A stretch of 64,000 bases of DNA from Flavobacterium muglaense (GCF_014305155.1 NZ_JACRUK010000003.1:62001-126000); one strand, 5' to 3'. Shown: positions 17,876 to 27,171, numbered from the stretch's first letter. A program made the numbers and translations. Notes: a model not told the origin generated them from the sequence alone.

Positions 17876-18379
17876 ATGCTAATTAAAACCTTTTGGACCA
17901 TAGTAATTAAGATCATTGGATTATGGTTATTATTTAACTGCATTTCGATTCTGCCACAGTTTTATTCAACTTTATCTTTTATAAATGGAAGTTTAGATAC
18001 CGCAAGTCTAGCAACAGTATGGTTTATATTGTGCGCTGCTATTGTGATTTATTTCATTGTGATCAGGCTTTTTTTATTTAAGTCGCAGTGGATTATTGAT
18101 AAGTTACAACTTGCACATCATTTTACTGAAGAGCGAATAGAGTTGAATGTCAAAGCCACAACTGTTTTAACGATTGCGAGCATTATTATGGGTGGGTTGA
18201 TTATTGTGGAAAGCATACCTCACTTTTGTGAAGGTTTGTTTCGATTTTTCCAACAGAAATTATTATTCAAAGAATATGGCGATGCAAATTGGTTAATCTA
18301 TCATTTCATAAAAATAATTATAGGTTATTTGCTTTTGACTAATGGTGAACAAATTGCCAAATACATTGATAAAAAGTAA
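17876..18379 (+). CDS. Small integral membrane protein, unknown function
   Basis: This 167-residue protein has about four hydrophobic helices (residues 5-28, 43-68, about 99-120 and 142-158). The amphipathic linker between helices 2 and 3 has charged residues (HHFTEERIELNVK). I do not recognise the family. It has no lipobox or signal peptidase site and is likely an inner-membrane protein. It is preceded by a promoter-like box and followed by 194 non-coding bases (including a G8 run near 18384) before the DUF4442 gene. Confidence 0.65.
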   Translation: MLIKTFWTIVIKIIGLWLLFNCISILPQFYSTLSFINGSLDTASLATVWFILCAAIVIYFIVIRLFLFKSQWIIDKLQLAHHFTEERIELNVKATTVLTIASIIMGGLIIVESIPHFCEGLFRFFQQKLLFKEYGDANWLIYHFIKIIIGYLLLTNGEQIAKYIDKK

Positions 18380-18573
18380 GTTAGGGGGGGGTGAATTAGA
18401 AAACAGGATGTCTACTTTAGCCAATTTTTATAGATTAACTTCTAACGGATTATAAAACCCTTCATTATTTGCGAAAGAAAAGGGATATTTGGCAATTGGA
18501 CTATATAATTCGTAAGATCTTGAACACTGTCTAAAGGTTACAAAATAATAGTAAAGAATTAATAAACAAAAAA

Positions 18574-19101
18574 ATGTCAGTATATAAAAAATTAGCCGAT
18601 TTTGGTGGTAAGTTCATTGGGAAAAGCAAACTCTTTAAGCACGGTTTCAATTATTCACCTATGTATCGCAGAAGCACGGCTAGGATTGTTGCTATATCCG
18701 AAGATTTATTGAATGTTACCATCAAGTTGCCTATTAGCTACAAGAACAAGAATTATGTCAATTCTATTTTTGGAGGGAGTATGTTTGCCGCGGTGGACCC
18801 TATTCCTATGATTCAATTGATGCATCTTTTGGGTGATGACTTTGTGGTTTGGGACAAGTCGGCCGAAATTTATTTTAAGAAACCAGCCAAAGAGAATTTA
18901 TATGCCGATTTTATTTATACAACAATAGAGGTCGAAGATATATTGAATAGAGTAGCTACTGAGAATGAAATTGAAGTGACTAAAATCACTCAATTGACTA
19001 ATCAGGACCGATCTGTTGTGTACTGCGAAGTGAGAAAAACGATCTACATTGCCGAGAAATCGTTCTTTAGAGAAAAAAAGAGATTGAAAAACCGAGAATA
19101 A
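18574..19101 (+). CDS. DUF4442 hotdog-fold thioesterase-like protein
   Basis: This 175-residue protein matches the DUF4442/YiiD_C-like hotdog family in length and in motifs: VNSIFGGSMFAAVDPIPMI near residues 62-80 (the central helix) and WDKSAEIYFKKPA near 93-105. Related hotdog proteins are acyl-CoA thioesterases. For DUF4442 itself the substrate is unknown. The ATG at 18574 gives the common MSVYKKLADFGGKF start. It appears monocistronic. A thioesterase function is an inference from fold only. Confidence 0.82.
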   Translation: MSVYKKLADFGGKFIGKSKLFKHGFNYSPMYRRSTARIVAISEDLLNVTIKLPISYKNKNYVNSIFGGSMFAAVDPIPMIQLMHLLGDDFVVWDKSAEIYFKKPAKENLYADFIYTTIEVEDILNRVATENEIEVTKITQLTNQDRSVVYCEVRKTIYIAEKSFFREKKRLKNRE

Positions 19102-19172
19102 GGAGGTAAAAATAGAAATCCGCTCAAGATCACTCCCAAGCGGATTTAACTACAGTAAACAACTAAAAAAAG

Positions 19173-20375
19173 TTATAGAATAGAAAGTTCTTGCATGCAA
19201 GCTTTCATCATTTGGTACGTTCTTTCAATATCATTGTCAAGACCTATCGAAAAACGAATCAGTCCATCTGTTAAGCCCATTTCTGCTTGCTCTTCTAGCG
19301 GAATTTCACTTGATGTAGAAGTTCCAGGAGCGCTAAACAACGTTTTGTAAAATCCTAAACTTACCGCTAGATATCCTAAGTTTTTAGCTTGCATGAGTTC
19401 CATTAATTCATTGGCTTTCGCCAAAGAACCTACGTCTAGTGTCATCATTCCTCCAAAACCATATTCTGGATTAATCATCGATGCATATATTTTATGGCTT
19501 GGGTGACTTGCTAAGCCGGGGTATACCGTTTTAAGTCCGTCTTTTTCAAAACGCTCTGCTAAGTAAGCCGCATTGTAACTGTGCTGTTTAATTCTCAAGT
19601 GCAATGTGCGCATGTTTTTCATCACACTCGCAGAACGCATACTGTCCATTGTAGGACCTAGTAGCATACTCGCACCACTATTTACATCCTTCAAACTGTT
19701 GATAAATTCTTGCGATGCACAAGTAACACCACCCACAGTATCGCTACTTCCGTTGATGTATTTGGTCAGAGAATGAATCACAATATCGGCACCTAATTTA
19801 ATAGGTGTTACAGATAGTGGAGAAAACGTATTATCAACTACTAATGTTAAATTGTGTTTCTTGGCAATTTTAGACAATCCAGCAATATCGGCCACTTCTA
19901 GTAAAGGGTTACTCACCGTTTCACAATACAATACTTTAGTATCTGGCGTAATCGCCGCTTCAACCAAATCTAGTTTTGTAATGTCTACAAAAGTGGTTTT
20001 GATACCCATTCTTGGAGCAAAATTCTTCAAGAAAGCATAAGTCCCTCCGTAAATTGTTCTACTTGATACAATATGGTCTCCCGCGCCACACAATTGCAAT
20101 AAAGTAGGCGTAATTGCTCCCATTCCTGAGGCCGATACATTGGCTGTTTCCGTACCTTCCATTGCAGCTAAGGCTTTGTCTAGGTACAAATTACTAGGCG
20201 AGGAGTGACGGGAATACAAATAACAACCTTCCATATTACCTTCAAAAGTATCAAACATTGTTTTTGCTGATAAAAAGGTATAGGTCGATGAGTCGGATAT
20301 TGAGGGGTTTACACCACCAAATTCACCAAAATACTGTAAGTCTTGAATGTTGTCTGCAGGATTAAAATTGTCCAT
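19173..20375 (-). CDS. PLP-dependent Cys/Met metabolism enzyme (MGL-like)
   Basis: This 400-residue enzyme of the trans-sulfuration family (cystathionine gamma-synthase, gamma-lyase or methionine gamma-lyase) has the PLP-binding Lys in HSLTKYINGSSD near residue 204. The cofactor loops are SASGMGAI near 82-90 and VVDNTFSPL near 176-184. It may degrade methionine or homocysteine to a 2-oxo acid, ammonia and thiol. Family members are hard to tell apart by eye. It is divergent from an Lrp/AsnC regulator 288 bases away, a layout that usually means local regulation by an amino acid. A Flavo-1-like RNA element lies immediately upstream on the same strand, so it may be in this gene's 5' leader. Confidence 0.9.
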   Translation of the reverse strand: MDNFNPADNIQDLQYFGEFGGVNPSISDSSTYTFLSAKTMFDTFEGNMEGCYLYSRHSSPSNLYLDKALAAMEGTETANVSASGMGAITPTLLQLCGAGDHIVSSRTIYGGTYAFLKNFAPRMGIKTTFVDITKLDLVEAAITPDTKVLYCETVSNPLLEVADIAGLSKIAKKHNLTLVVDNTFSPLSVTPIKLGADIVIHSLTKYINGSSDTVGGVTCASQEFINSLKDVNSGASMLLGPTMDSMRSASVMKNMRTLHLRIKQHSYNAAYLAERFEKDGLKTVYPGLASHPSHKIYASMINPEYGFGGMMTLDVGSLAKANELMELMQAKNLGYLAVSLGFYKTLFSAPGTSTSSEIPLEEQAEMGLTDGLIRFSIGLDNDIERTYQMMKACMQELSIL

Positions 20376-20395
20376 TGTTATATGTTTTTTGAATT

Positions 20396-20482
20396 GTTTT
20401 TAGAAGCTATTTCCAGCTATCCGCTATATCTTTATTTTTTTAAGAAAAAAAATAAAGGATGCCGCTACTATCTGGGCTAGGC
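20396..20482 (-). ncRNA. Flavo-1-like structured RNA element (copy 2)
   Basis: Read on the minus strand, the element opens with GCCTAGCCCAGATAG and AGCGGCATCCTTTA. It continues through an A/T stem-loop (about 20432-20456) and ends with ATAGCGGATAGCTGG and AATAGCTTCTA. The end blocks match copy 1 at 11534-11681. It lies 21 bases upstream of the MGL-like ATG, with a possible promoter (TTG, about 21 nt, TATTTTG) further upstream, so it may be transcribed as part of that leader. The identification with Flavo-1 is from memory. Confidence 0.6.
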
Positions 20483-20663
20483 GTTTTTGATTACTCAATA
20501 AACCCAATTCAAAATAAAGTATTTATAGATTAATAATCAATCATAGTTATTTGATATAGTTTTTTAAACTATAAATAAGTATTTTTACAATTTAATTTTC
20601 TGTTTAAAATGAAAAAATGCATTTTTTATAGATTATATTTCAAAATCCAAATTCAAGCAACGC

Positions 20664-21122
20664 ATGACATTAGACCCAATTGATAAAAAACTCCTTTTAT
20701 TACTACAAACAGATAGTAAGAGAACCAACAAAGAATTATCCTTAAAACTCAATCTTTCAGTTACTGCCGTCTATGAACGCATCAAGAAGCTAGAGCGCGA
20801 AGGCATCATAGAGAAGTATGTGGTTGTCCTTAATAAATCCAAAGTAGAGAAGGGATTTGTTGTCTTTTGTCATTTAAAATTGATTCAGCATTCGCATGAA
20901 TTCCTCACACATTTTGAGAGCGAAGTGGTAAAACTACATGAAGTACTAGAATGCCATCACGTAAGCGGTGATTACGATTATATTTTAAAAATAGTGGTCA
21001 AGGATATGGAAGCCTATCGCGAATTTTTGGTAACTAAGTTAACGACGCTTCAGCACATAGGAAGTACGCAAAGCACTTTTATGATAAGTGAGGTAAAAAA
21101 TACTACTGTAGTGACAATTTAA
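20664..21122 (+). CDS. Lrp/AsnC family transcriptional regulator
   Basis: This 152-residue regulator has an N-terminal HTH (residues 4-50, DSKRTNKELSLKLNLSVTAVYERIKKLEREG) and a C-terminal RAM/AsnC ligand domain (residues 65-145, including HHVSGDYDYILKIVV). Lrp-type proteins sense amino acids as octamers. It is divergent from the PLP trans-sulfuration-type gene, so that gene and itself are the likely targets (inference). A near-consensus -7 box, TATATTTC at 20634-20641, precedes the ATG. Confidence 0.94.
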   Translation: MTLDPIDKKLLLLLQTDSKRTNKELSLKLNLSVTAVYERIKKLEREGIIEKYVVVLNKSKVEKGFVVFCHLKLIQHSHEFLTHFESEVVKLHEVLECHHVSGDYDYILKIVVKDMEAYREFLVTKLTTLQHIGSTQSTFMISEVKNTTVVTI

Positions 21123-21228
21123 TATGTAAACGAGCTATAAAGATCGTTTAAGAGCGAAATAATCAATGATTAAATAAAATCATAACAAAAAAGCTTCAAC
21201 TTTAAACTTTAAACAAAACTTAATTCCT

Positions 21229-21236
21229 TAATTTTG
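21229..21236 (+). promoter_or_regulatory. Candidate -7 box for lpdA
   Basis: TAATTTTG matches TAnnTTTG and lies 38 bases before the ATG. It follows a TTTAAACTTTAAAC simple-repeat tract (21195-21220). No TTG lies at -33. Confidence 0.45.
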
Positions 21237-21274
21237 TACTTCGAAAATTTAATTTACATATAAAAAAATATACT

Positions 21275-22678
21275 ATGAGTTCATTTGACGTAATCATTAT
21301 AGGTTCTGGTCCAGGAGGATATGTGTCGGCAATTCGTTGTGCACAACTAGGTTTCAACACTGCAATTATCGAAAAATATTCAACTTTAGGAGGAACTTGT
21401 CTTAATGTAGGATGTATTCCTTCAAAGGCAATGTTGGCATCTTCGCATCATTATGCTGAAATTAAGCACTTTGCTGATCACGGAATCGAACTTACTGGTG
21501 AAGTAAAAGTAAACTTGGAAAAAATGGTTGCTCGCAAACAAGCAGTTGTTGACCAAACATCTGGTGGTGTAAAATACCTGATGGATAAAAATAAAATTAC
21601 TGTTCTTGAAGGTACAGGTTCTTTTGTAGATGCTACTCACGTTGCAGTTGCAAAAGCAGATGGAACTACAGAAACTATTGAAGCAAAAAACATCATTATT
21701 GCTACAGGTTCTAAACCATCATCTTTACCTTTTATTACAATTGATAAAGAAAGAATCATCACTTCTACTGAAGCTTTAAAATTGCCTGAGGTTCCTAAAC
21801 ATTTGGTGATCATTGGTGGTGGAGTTATTGGTATTGAGTTAGGACAAGTATATCTACGTTTAGGAGCGCAAGTTTCTGTAGTAGAGTACATGGACCGTAT
21901 CATTCCTGGAATGGACAGTTCATTGTCTAAAGAATTGACAAAAGTACTAAAGAAACAGGGAATGAAATTCTACGTTTCTCATAAAGTAAAATCAGTAGAA
22001 AGAGCTGGTGACGTTGTTACTGTTCAAGCCGAAAATGCTAAAGGGGAAACGATCACTCTTGAAGGAGATTATGCATTGGTTTCTGTAGGGCGTCGTCCTT
22101 ATACGGATGGATTGAATGCTGACAAAGCTGGAGTTAAAATTTCAGACAGAGGACAAGTGGAAGTAAACGATCATTTACAAACTAATGTTCCTAATATCTA
22201 CGCTATTGGTGATGTGGTTCGTGGAGCAATGTTAGCACACAAAGCAGAAGAAGAAGGTACAATGGTGGCTGAGTTAATTGCAGGTCAAAAACCACATATT
22301 GATTACAACTTGATTCCTGGTGTTGTTTACACTTGGCCAGAAGTGGCTGCTGTAGGACAAACAGAAGAACAGTTGAAAGAAGCTGGAATTGCATATAAAT
22401 CAGGAAGCTTTCCTTTTAAAGCATTAGGTCGTGCTAGAGCAAGTGCTGACTTGGATGGATTTGTAAAAATCCTTGCTGATGCAAAAACAGATGAAGTTTT
22501 AGGAGTTCACATGATTGGAGCAAGAACAGCTGATTTAATTGCCGAAGCAGTTGTAGCAATGGAATTCAAAGCCTCTGCCGAAGATATTTCAAGAATGTCT
22601 CACGCACACCCTACTTTTGCGGAAGCAGTAAAAGAAGCAGCATTAGCAGCAACTGATAATAGAGCATTACACGTATAG
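21275..22678 (+). CDS. lpdA: Dihydrolipoyl dehydrogenase (E3)
   Basis: This flavoprotein reoxidises dihydrolipoamide with NAD+ in the pyruvate, 2-oxoglutarate and branched-chain 2-oxoacid dehydrogenase complexes. The 467-residue protein has FAD-binding GSGPGGYVSA at residues 10-19 and redox-active CLNVGCIPSKA at 43-53. The NAD-binding region GGGVIGIELG is near 181-190. The catalytic His-Glu pair is in HAHPTFAEAV near 443-452. It stands alone between the Lrp gene and a strong terminator. Confidence 0.97.
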   Translation: MSSFDVIIIGSGPGGYVSAIRCAQLGFNTAIIEKYSTLGGTCLNVGCIPSKAMLASSHHYAEIKHFADHGIELTGEVKVNLEKMVARKQAVVDQTSGGVKYLMDKNKITVLEGTGSFVDATHVAVAKADGTTETIEAKNIIIATGSKPSSLPFITIDKERIITSTEALKLPEVPKHLVIIGGGVIGIELGQVYLRLGAQVSVVEYMDRIIPGMDSSLSKELTKVLKKQGMKFYVSHKVKSVERAGDVVTVQAENAKGETITLEGDYALVSVGRRPYTDGLNADKAGVKISDRGQVEVNDHLQTNVPNIYAIGDVVRGAMLAHKAEEEGTMVAELIAGQKPHIDYNLIPGVVYTWPEVAAVGQTEEQLKEAGIAYKSGSFPFKALGRARASADLDGFVKILADAKTDEVLGVHMIGARTADLIAEAVVAMEFKASAEDISRMSHAHPTFAEAVKEAALAATDNRALHV

Positions 22679-22700
22679 TAATTCACTGTTTTTATATAAC

Positions 22701-22738
22701 AAAACCCCAGTCAAAATTTAATTTGACTGGGGTTTTTT
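22701..22738 (+). terminator. Strong Rho-independent terminator after lpdA
   Basis: A 15-bp perfect stem, 22701-22715 with 22722-22736 (core CCCCAGTCAAA / TTTGACTGGGG), has a 6-nt loop and is flanked by A and T tracts. It may work in both directions between convergent lpdA and the DUF4349 gene. Confidence 0.9.
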
Positions 22739-22764
22739 ATGAATAAATATTTGGATAACTGGAG

Positions 22765-23658
22765 TTATTCTTTTTCCTTTTTAAAGAATTTTTTGTAAAC
22801 AAAATACGCGATTAGTCCTAAGAATGGAAACCACCAGATCTCGAATATAAATGCAATAATATTCAATAAAACATACCATCCAGAGCTAAGTGAGTCCAAG
22901 ATACGAATACCAATGTTTGGTTTGTAAAAATTAGCATCTTTTGAGCTTGCATGCATTTGTTGTTTTAATGATTCATGTTGGTAAATTTCAATGGTCAAGG
23001 TGCTGAAATTTACTTGATCATTCAAGGATAAATTGTCTAGTTTGCTATTGTCTTTTTGTTCTTTTTGATTTGCTAGCGTATTTTCGGCTTCAATAATATC
23101 ATTTATCTTTTTTCCTTTGGTATCAATAGCTTTTTCAACTCTTTTTTCTTGATTACTGCTTCTGTTTTGTGCCATTTGATTCGAAAGCATTTTTAACGAA
23201 ACATCATCGGCTTTGATCACACGATAATCAAGAAAATCAATTTGTTTTGCAATCGATTTTATAACGGTATCTAGTCTTGTGTTAGGAACCCTAATTGTAA
23301 TGCTATTTTCTACCGTGTACTTGGTCGTTTCAAGTGTGCTGTCTTTACTTATATTTGTCTCAAATTTTTCAGTTATTGTACTTTGTAAATTAGTGTAGGT
23401 AACAAAACCGTTAAATTTATTGGTGATGTTTTCAATCGCATAAGTAGATTTGGTCACATCTTTCACTTTAAATTTTAAGTCGGCTGTTCTAATGAACTTG
23501 CGCGTGCTCCCTGGTTTTTCAACTGCGGCAGAGGAGGATGCAATGCTGTCTGTTTGTTTTACATCAGCCATTTCTTCTGAAGCTTCGCCTTTTTTACAAG
23601 AAATAATAAGCGTAACAATTGCTACTACTGTTAAGCCTAATTTTACAATTTTTGTCAT
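22765..23658 (-). CDS. DUF4349-type lipoprotein
   Basis: This 297-residue envelope protein has a signal peptide with lipobox (LIISC, Cys at about residue 21) and a DUF4349 domain from about 50 to 230 (begins KFIRTADLKFKVKDV). A coiled-coil Lys/Asn/Gln-rich segment covers about 170-215. A C-terminal membrane helix lies at about 262-285, followed by the basic tail KKFFKKEKE. Lipid anchor plus C-terminal helix implies both ends are membrane-associated. The function is unknown. It lies alone, convergent with lpdA. Confidence 0.85.
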   Translation of the reverse strand: MTKIVKLGLTVVAIVTLIISCKKGEASEEMADVKQTDSIASSSAAVEKPGSTRKFIRTADLKFKVKDVTKSTYAIENITNKFNGFVTYTNLQSTITEKFETNISKDSTLETTKYTVENSITIRVPNTRLDTVIKSIAKQIDFLDYRVIKADDVSLKMLSNQMAQNRSSNQEKRVEKAIDTKGKKINDIIEAENTLANQKEQKDNSKLDNLSLNDQVNFSTLTIEIYQHESLKQQMHASSKDANFYKPNIGIRILDSLSSGWYVLLNIIAFIFEIWWFPFLGLIAYFVYKKFFKKEKE

Positions 23659-23853
23659 GGTTTTTTTTTGGGGTGTAAATGTGAATGGATTTTTTTTATT
23701 GTTATTTTTCTTTCAAATGTATTATTATTTTAAACACGAAAAATTCTTTTATATAATAATTAACAAGCAACTATGTAATTGTTTTTCAATGGTTTAATTC
23801 GATATTTTTTTTCCGATGCTCTTTTGTGTATTTTTGGATTAATAGCCACAAAA

Positions 23854-23883
23854 AAAACCGACCTGTTTTAATAAGTCGGTTTT
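23854..23883 (-). terminator. Terminator after the DoxX-like gene
   Basis: AAAACCGAC (23854-23862) and GTCGGTTTT (23875-23883) form a 9-bp stem. On the minus strand the stem runs into a T tract, 20 bases after the DoxX-like stop. Confidence 0.75.
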
Positions 23884-23904
23884 AATGTTGATCTATAAAA
23901 GCGG

Positions 23905-24282
23905 TTAATCTGCTTTAAAAAGGCCTTTGTAGTTTTCCCAATGGGTAAAGATTAAAAAGATGTTCCCTAGAAATACGAATATAGCGAGCGGTAAGTTTTC
24001 GGGAGTCAAGAAGTAATTGATGAGTAGTATATTGAGTGTAACTGGGAAAATCATAAGGTTTGCCATTGTCATGTATTTACCGGTCACAAATGATAATCCA
24101 CATAATAATTCAATTCCTTTAGCTAAGGGTAATAAATAGGTCGAAGCAACAATACCTACTTGAAAGGCTTTGAATTCACCAGTTGAAGCTGGTTCTGGCA
24201 TTAAATGAAAGAAATAACTAATGGAGGTAAAAAGAAATAGAAGCCCAAGCAAAGTCCGAATAATAATGTTAGCAATTTTCAT
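23905..24282 (-). CDS. DoxX-like small membrane protein
   Basis: This 125-residue protein has four predicted membrane helices. It shows the DoxX-like pattern RTLLGLLFLFTSISYFF at residues 9-25, KGIELLCGLSFVTGKYM near 55-71 and a third/fourth helix pair. DoxX-family proteins are linked to quinone or thiosulfate oxidation and redox homeostasis, but the small stand-alone flavobacterial members have no defined role. It is monocistronic, with a terminator. Confidence 0.8.
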   Translation of the reverse strand: MKIANIIIRTLLGLLFLFTSISYFFHLMPEPASTGEFKAFQVGIVASTYLLPLAKGIELLCGLSFVTGKYMTMANLMIFPVTLNILLINYFLTPENLPLAIFVFLGNIFLIFTHWENYKGLFKAD

Positions 24283-24499
24283 AATATTTAGGTTTATTGG
24301 TTAAATATTGAGTATTACTTTTTCAGGACACGAGTTAAATATGTTGTCGATATGTTGAGGTCCCGTAAAAAGGATTAAGGCATGCTGTAATTTAAGATGT
24401 TGCTGTTTAAGTGGTTTAAAAACAGGATGTTATTGTAAATTTACAAAAATTATGGGTTGTTTTTTAGTAGAATGCCATATTAAAGCTTTTTTTTTATCG

Positions 24500-24507
24500 T
24501 AATTTTG
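24500..24507 (+). promoter_or_regulatory. Candidate -7 box for pabB
   Basis: TAATTTTG matches TAnnTTTG and lies only 19 bases before the proposed TTG start of pabB, predicting a short leader. No clear -33 TTG. Confidence 0.4.
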
Positions 24508-24526
24508 GATTTTAAAGCCGCTATTT

Positions 24527-25813
24527 TTGAGAACATCCGTTTATAAGTCCATTTCGAATACCAAATTGTTCAAAAAACAACTTTTAGTTTGGTCGCAGCA
24601 ATTCCGCGAAGTTACTTTCCTGGATAGCAACGATTATCCACAAAAATATTCAAATTACGACTGTATTTTGGCGGTAGATGCGCTTACTTCGATAAAAACA
24701 GATACTTATAATGCCTTCGAAGATTTAAAGCAATACCAACAAACCACTCAGGATTGGCTTTTTGGGTATTTGTCTTATGATTTAAAAAACGATGTGGAGC
24801 AATTAGTTTCCAGTAAATTTGACGGTCTCGAGTTTCCAGATTTGTTTTTCTTTCAACCTAAAAAGATATTTTTGTTAAAAGGCAATCAACTTGAATTGCA
24901 CTATCTTAATATGTGTGATGATGAGTTTGAGATGGATTTTATCGAAATCGAACAAGTAGTTGCTTTAGAAACTGAAAACAAGCAGAAGCTAGAAATTCAA
25001 CAACGGGTTTCAAAGGAAGCGTACTTAACCAAAATTGCTGCAATGTTACGGTATATCCAACAGGGAGATCTGTATGAGGCCAATTTTTGTATGGAGTTTT
25101 ATGCGACAGATGCGGTTATTGATCCATTGGAAAAATTTTTAAAATTAAACGAAATATCACAACCCCCATTTGCAGTCTTTTTTAAAAATAATAAACAGTA
25201 TTTACTTTCTGCTTCGCCAGAACGGTATTTAAAAAAGGAAGGTGAACTGTTGATTTCGCAACCGATAAAAGGAACAGCTAAGCGCTATCTTGATCCAGTC
25301 GAAGATGAGGCATCTAAGAATAATCTAGCTGTAGACCCGAAAGAAAGAGCCGAGAATATTATGATCACAGATCTCGTTCGGAACGATTTATCACATACTG
25401 CACAACGTGGTACTGTCACTGTAAAAGAACTGTGTGGTCTGTATTCATTCCTGCAGGTGCACCAAATGATTTCGACCATCACCTCCAAGTTAGATTTTCA
25501 ATACACAGCGATAGACGCTCTTAAAACGACTTTTCCTATGGGGAGTATGACGGGCGCTCCTAAGATTGCCGCTATGAAAATTATCGAAGAACTTGAAGAA
25601 ACCAAACGCGGCTTGTACAGCGGTGCGGTAGGCTATTTTAAGCCAAATGGCGACTTCGATTTTAACGTGGTGATTCGTAGTATTTTGTACAATCAGGACA
25701 AGAAATACGTATCCTTCTCGGTAGGAAGCGCGATCACTTCGCTTTCGATACCCGAATCTGAATACGCCGAATGTTTGCTGAAAGCGAAAGCCATGCGCGA
25801 GGTGCTAGAATAA
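24527..25813 (+). CDS. pabB: Aminodeoxychorismate synthase component I
   Basis: This chorismate-binding enzyme makes 4-amino-4-deoxychorismate for folate synthesis. It is 428 residues. The PIKGT motif (near residue 246) has the Lys typical of PabB in place of the Ala of TrpE. Further chorismate-site blocks are ENIMITDLVRNDL near 278-290 and MGSMTGAPKIAAM near 338-350. The N-terminal lobe is shorter than in enteric PabB. The first in-frame start is TTG at 24527, with no ATG for more than 120 codons. The deduced N terminus (MRTSVYKS...) is of normal length, so TTG is taken as the start. Likely operon with tilS (47 bases downstream) and dsbD. Confidence 0.9.
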   Translation: MRTSVYKSISNTKLFKKQLLVWSQQFREVTFLDSNDYPQKYSNYDCILAVDALTSIKTDTYNAFEDLKQYQQTTQDWLFGYLSYDLKNDVEQLVSSKFDGLEFPDLFFFQPKKIFLLKGNQLELHYLNMCDDEFEMDFIEIEQVVALETENKQKLEIQQRVSKEAYLTKIAAMLRYIQQGDLYEANFCMEFYATDAVIDPLEKFLKLNEISQPPFAVFFKNNKQYLLSASPERYLKKEGELLISQPIKGTAKRYLDPVEDEASKNNLAVDPKERAENIMITDLVRNDLSHTAQRGTVTVKELCGLYSFLQVHQMISTITSKLDFQYTAIDALKTTFPMGSMTGAPKIAAMKIIEELEETKRGLYSGAVGYFKPNGDFDFNVVIRSILYNQDKKYVSFSVGSAITSLSIPESEYAECLLKAKAMREVLE

Positions 25814-25860
25814 GTAGTAAGCAGCAATCGTTTTCAGATTATAATCTTTATTTTTGAAAA

Positions 25861-27171
25861 ATGGTAGATAAACTTAAAATTCAAATCGCAGATCAGTTTC
25901 CTTTTTTGGACAATAAAAAACTACTGCTGGCTACTAGTGGCGGACTGGATAGTATGGTAATGGCTCATTTATTCCAGCAATTACATCATGATATTGCACT
26001 GGCGCACTGCAATTTTCAGTTGCGTGGTGTGGAGAGTTTTGGCGATCAAAAATTTGTTCAAGATTTTGCTGATACCAATAAAATCCCGGTTTATGTCACT
26101 CAATTTGATACGTTGGCTTTCGCCAAAGATTATAAACTTTCTACTCAGGTTGCAGCTAGAGATTTGCGATACAATTGGTTTTACGAGCTATTGGAGTCCG
26201 AAAATTTCGATTATATATTAACCGCACATCATGCCGATGATAATATAGAAACCTTTCTAATTAACTTGAGTCGTGGTACCGGTTTAGAAGGATTAACAGG
26301 TATTCCTGCCGAAAACGGCAACATCATTCGACCTTTATTAGCGTTTTCAAGGGATGAAATTGCGCAATATGCCCATGATCATGGCATTGAGTGGCGAGAA
26401 GACAGCAGCAATGCTTCGGAGAAGTACCTGCGCAATAAAATTCGACACGACTTAGTGCCGTTACTCAAGGAATTAAATCCGCAATTTATAAGTTCGTTCC
26501 AAAAAACACAGTCTTATTTACAACAATCAGAAGCCATGGTAGAGGATGCTTCGATTATGGTATATCAACAAGTGGTACGACAAGAAGAAGACGAAATTTA
26601 TATTGATTTAAAGCAATTGTTGCGTTTGCCCAATTACAAATCGTATTTATACCAATGGTTAAAGGAGTTTCAATTCTCGGCTTGGGATGATGTTTATAAC
26701 CTAGTAGATAGTTTGTCAGGAAAACAAGTTTACTCGTCTAACTTTAGACTGATTAAAGATCGTGATTTTTTAATTCTGAGTCCGATTAATTTTGAAGAAC
26801 AACAGCAAGAGTATTTGATCTCACAGGGAGTGCAAGACGTTAAGATTCCCTTAAAACTGTCGTTTTGTAAAGTAAATGACATTTCGGTTAGCGCAAATAC
26901 GGCTATATTTGTAGATGAAGATAAATTAGATTATCCGCTCATTTTGCGCAAGTGGCAAGAAGGCGATGTTTTTCAGCCTTTTGGTATGGAAGGCAAGTCG
27001 AAAAAGCTAAGTAAGTTTTTTAAAGACGAGAAATTTTCTTTGTTAGAAAAAGAAAATTGCTGGATTTTATGTTCAGGAGAAGCAGTAGTTTGGATTGTTG
27101 GGTACAGGCAAGACGAACGTTTTAAAATACAAAGTACAACACAAAACATATTAAAAATAGATTTACAATAA
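25861..27171 (+). CDS. tilS: tRNA(Ile)-lysidine synthase
   Basis: This enzyme modifies C34 of the CAU tRNA-Ile to lysidine using ATP and lysine, which makes AUA codons readable. It is essential. The 436-residue protein has PP-loop SGGLDSM near residues 26-32, the tRNA-binding segment HHADDNIETFLINLSRGTG near 121-140 and the TilS C-terminal domain from about 355. Its stop overlaps the dsbD start (TAATG), showing translational coupling. Confidence 0.96.
   Translation: MVDKLKIQIADQFPFLDNKKLLLATSGGLDSMVMAHLFQQLHHDIALAHCNFQLRGVESFGDQKFVQDFADTNKIPVYVTQFDTLAFAKDYKLSTQVAARDLRYNWFYELLESENFDYILTAHHADDNIETFLINLSRGTGLEGLTGIPAENGNIIRPLLAFSRDEIAQYAHDHGIEWREDSSNASEKYLRNKIRHDLVPLLKELNPQFISSFQKTQSYLQQSEAMVEDASIMVYQQVVRQEEDEIYIDLKQLLRLPNYKSYLYQWLKEFQFSAWDDVYNLVDSLSGKQVYSSNFRLIKDRDFLILSPINFEEQQQEYLISQGVQDVKIPLKLSFCKVNDISVSANTAIFVDEDKLDYPLILRKWQEGDVFQPFGMEGKSKKLSKFFKDEKFSLLEKENCWILCSGEAVVWIVGYRQDERFKIQSTTQNILKIDLQ

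Noticed and set aside
20396..20482. SAM riboswitch in front of the methionine-type enzyme
   Set aside because: The conserved SAM-I or SAM-II core was not recognised. The same end blocks recur at 11.5 kb before an unrelated gene, which fits a Flavo-1-like element better.
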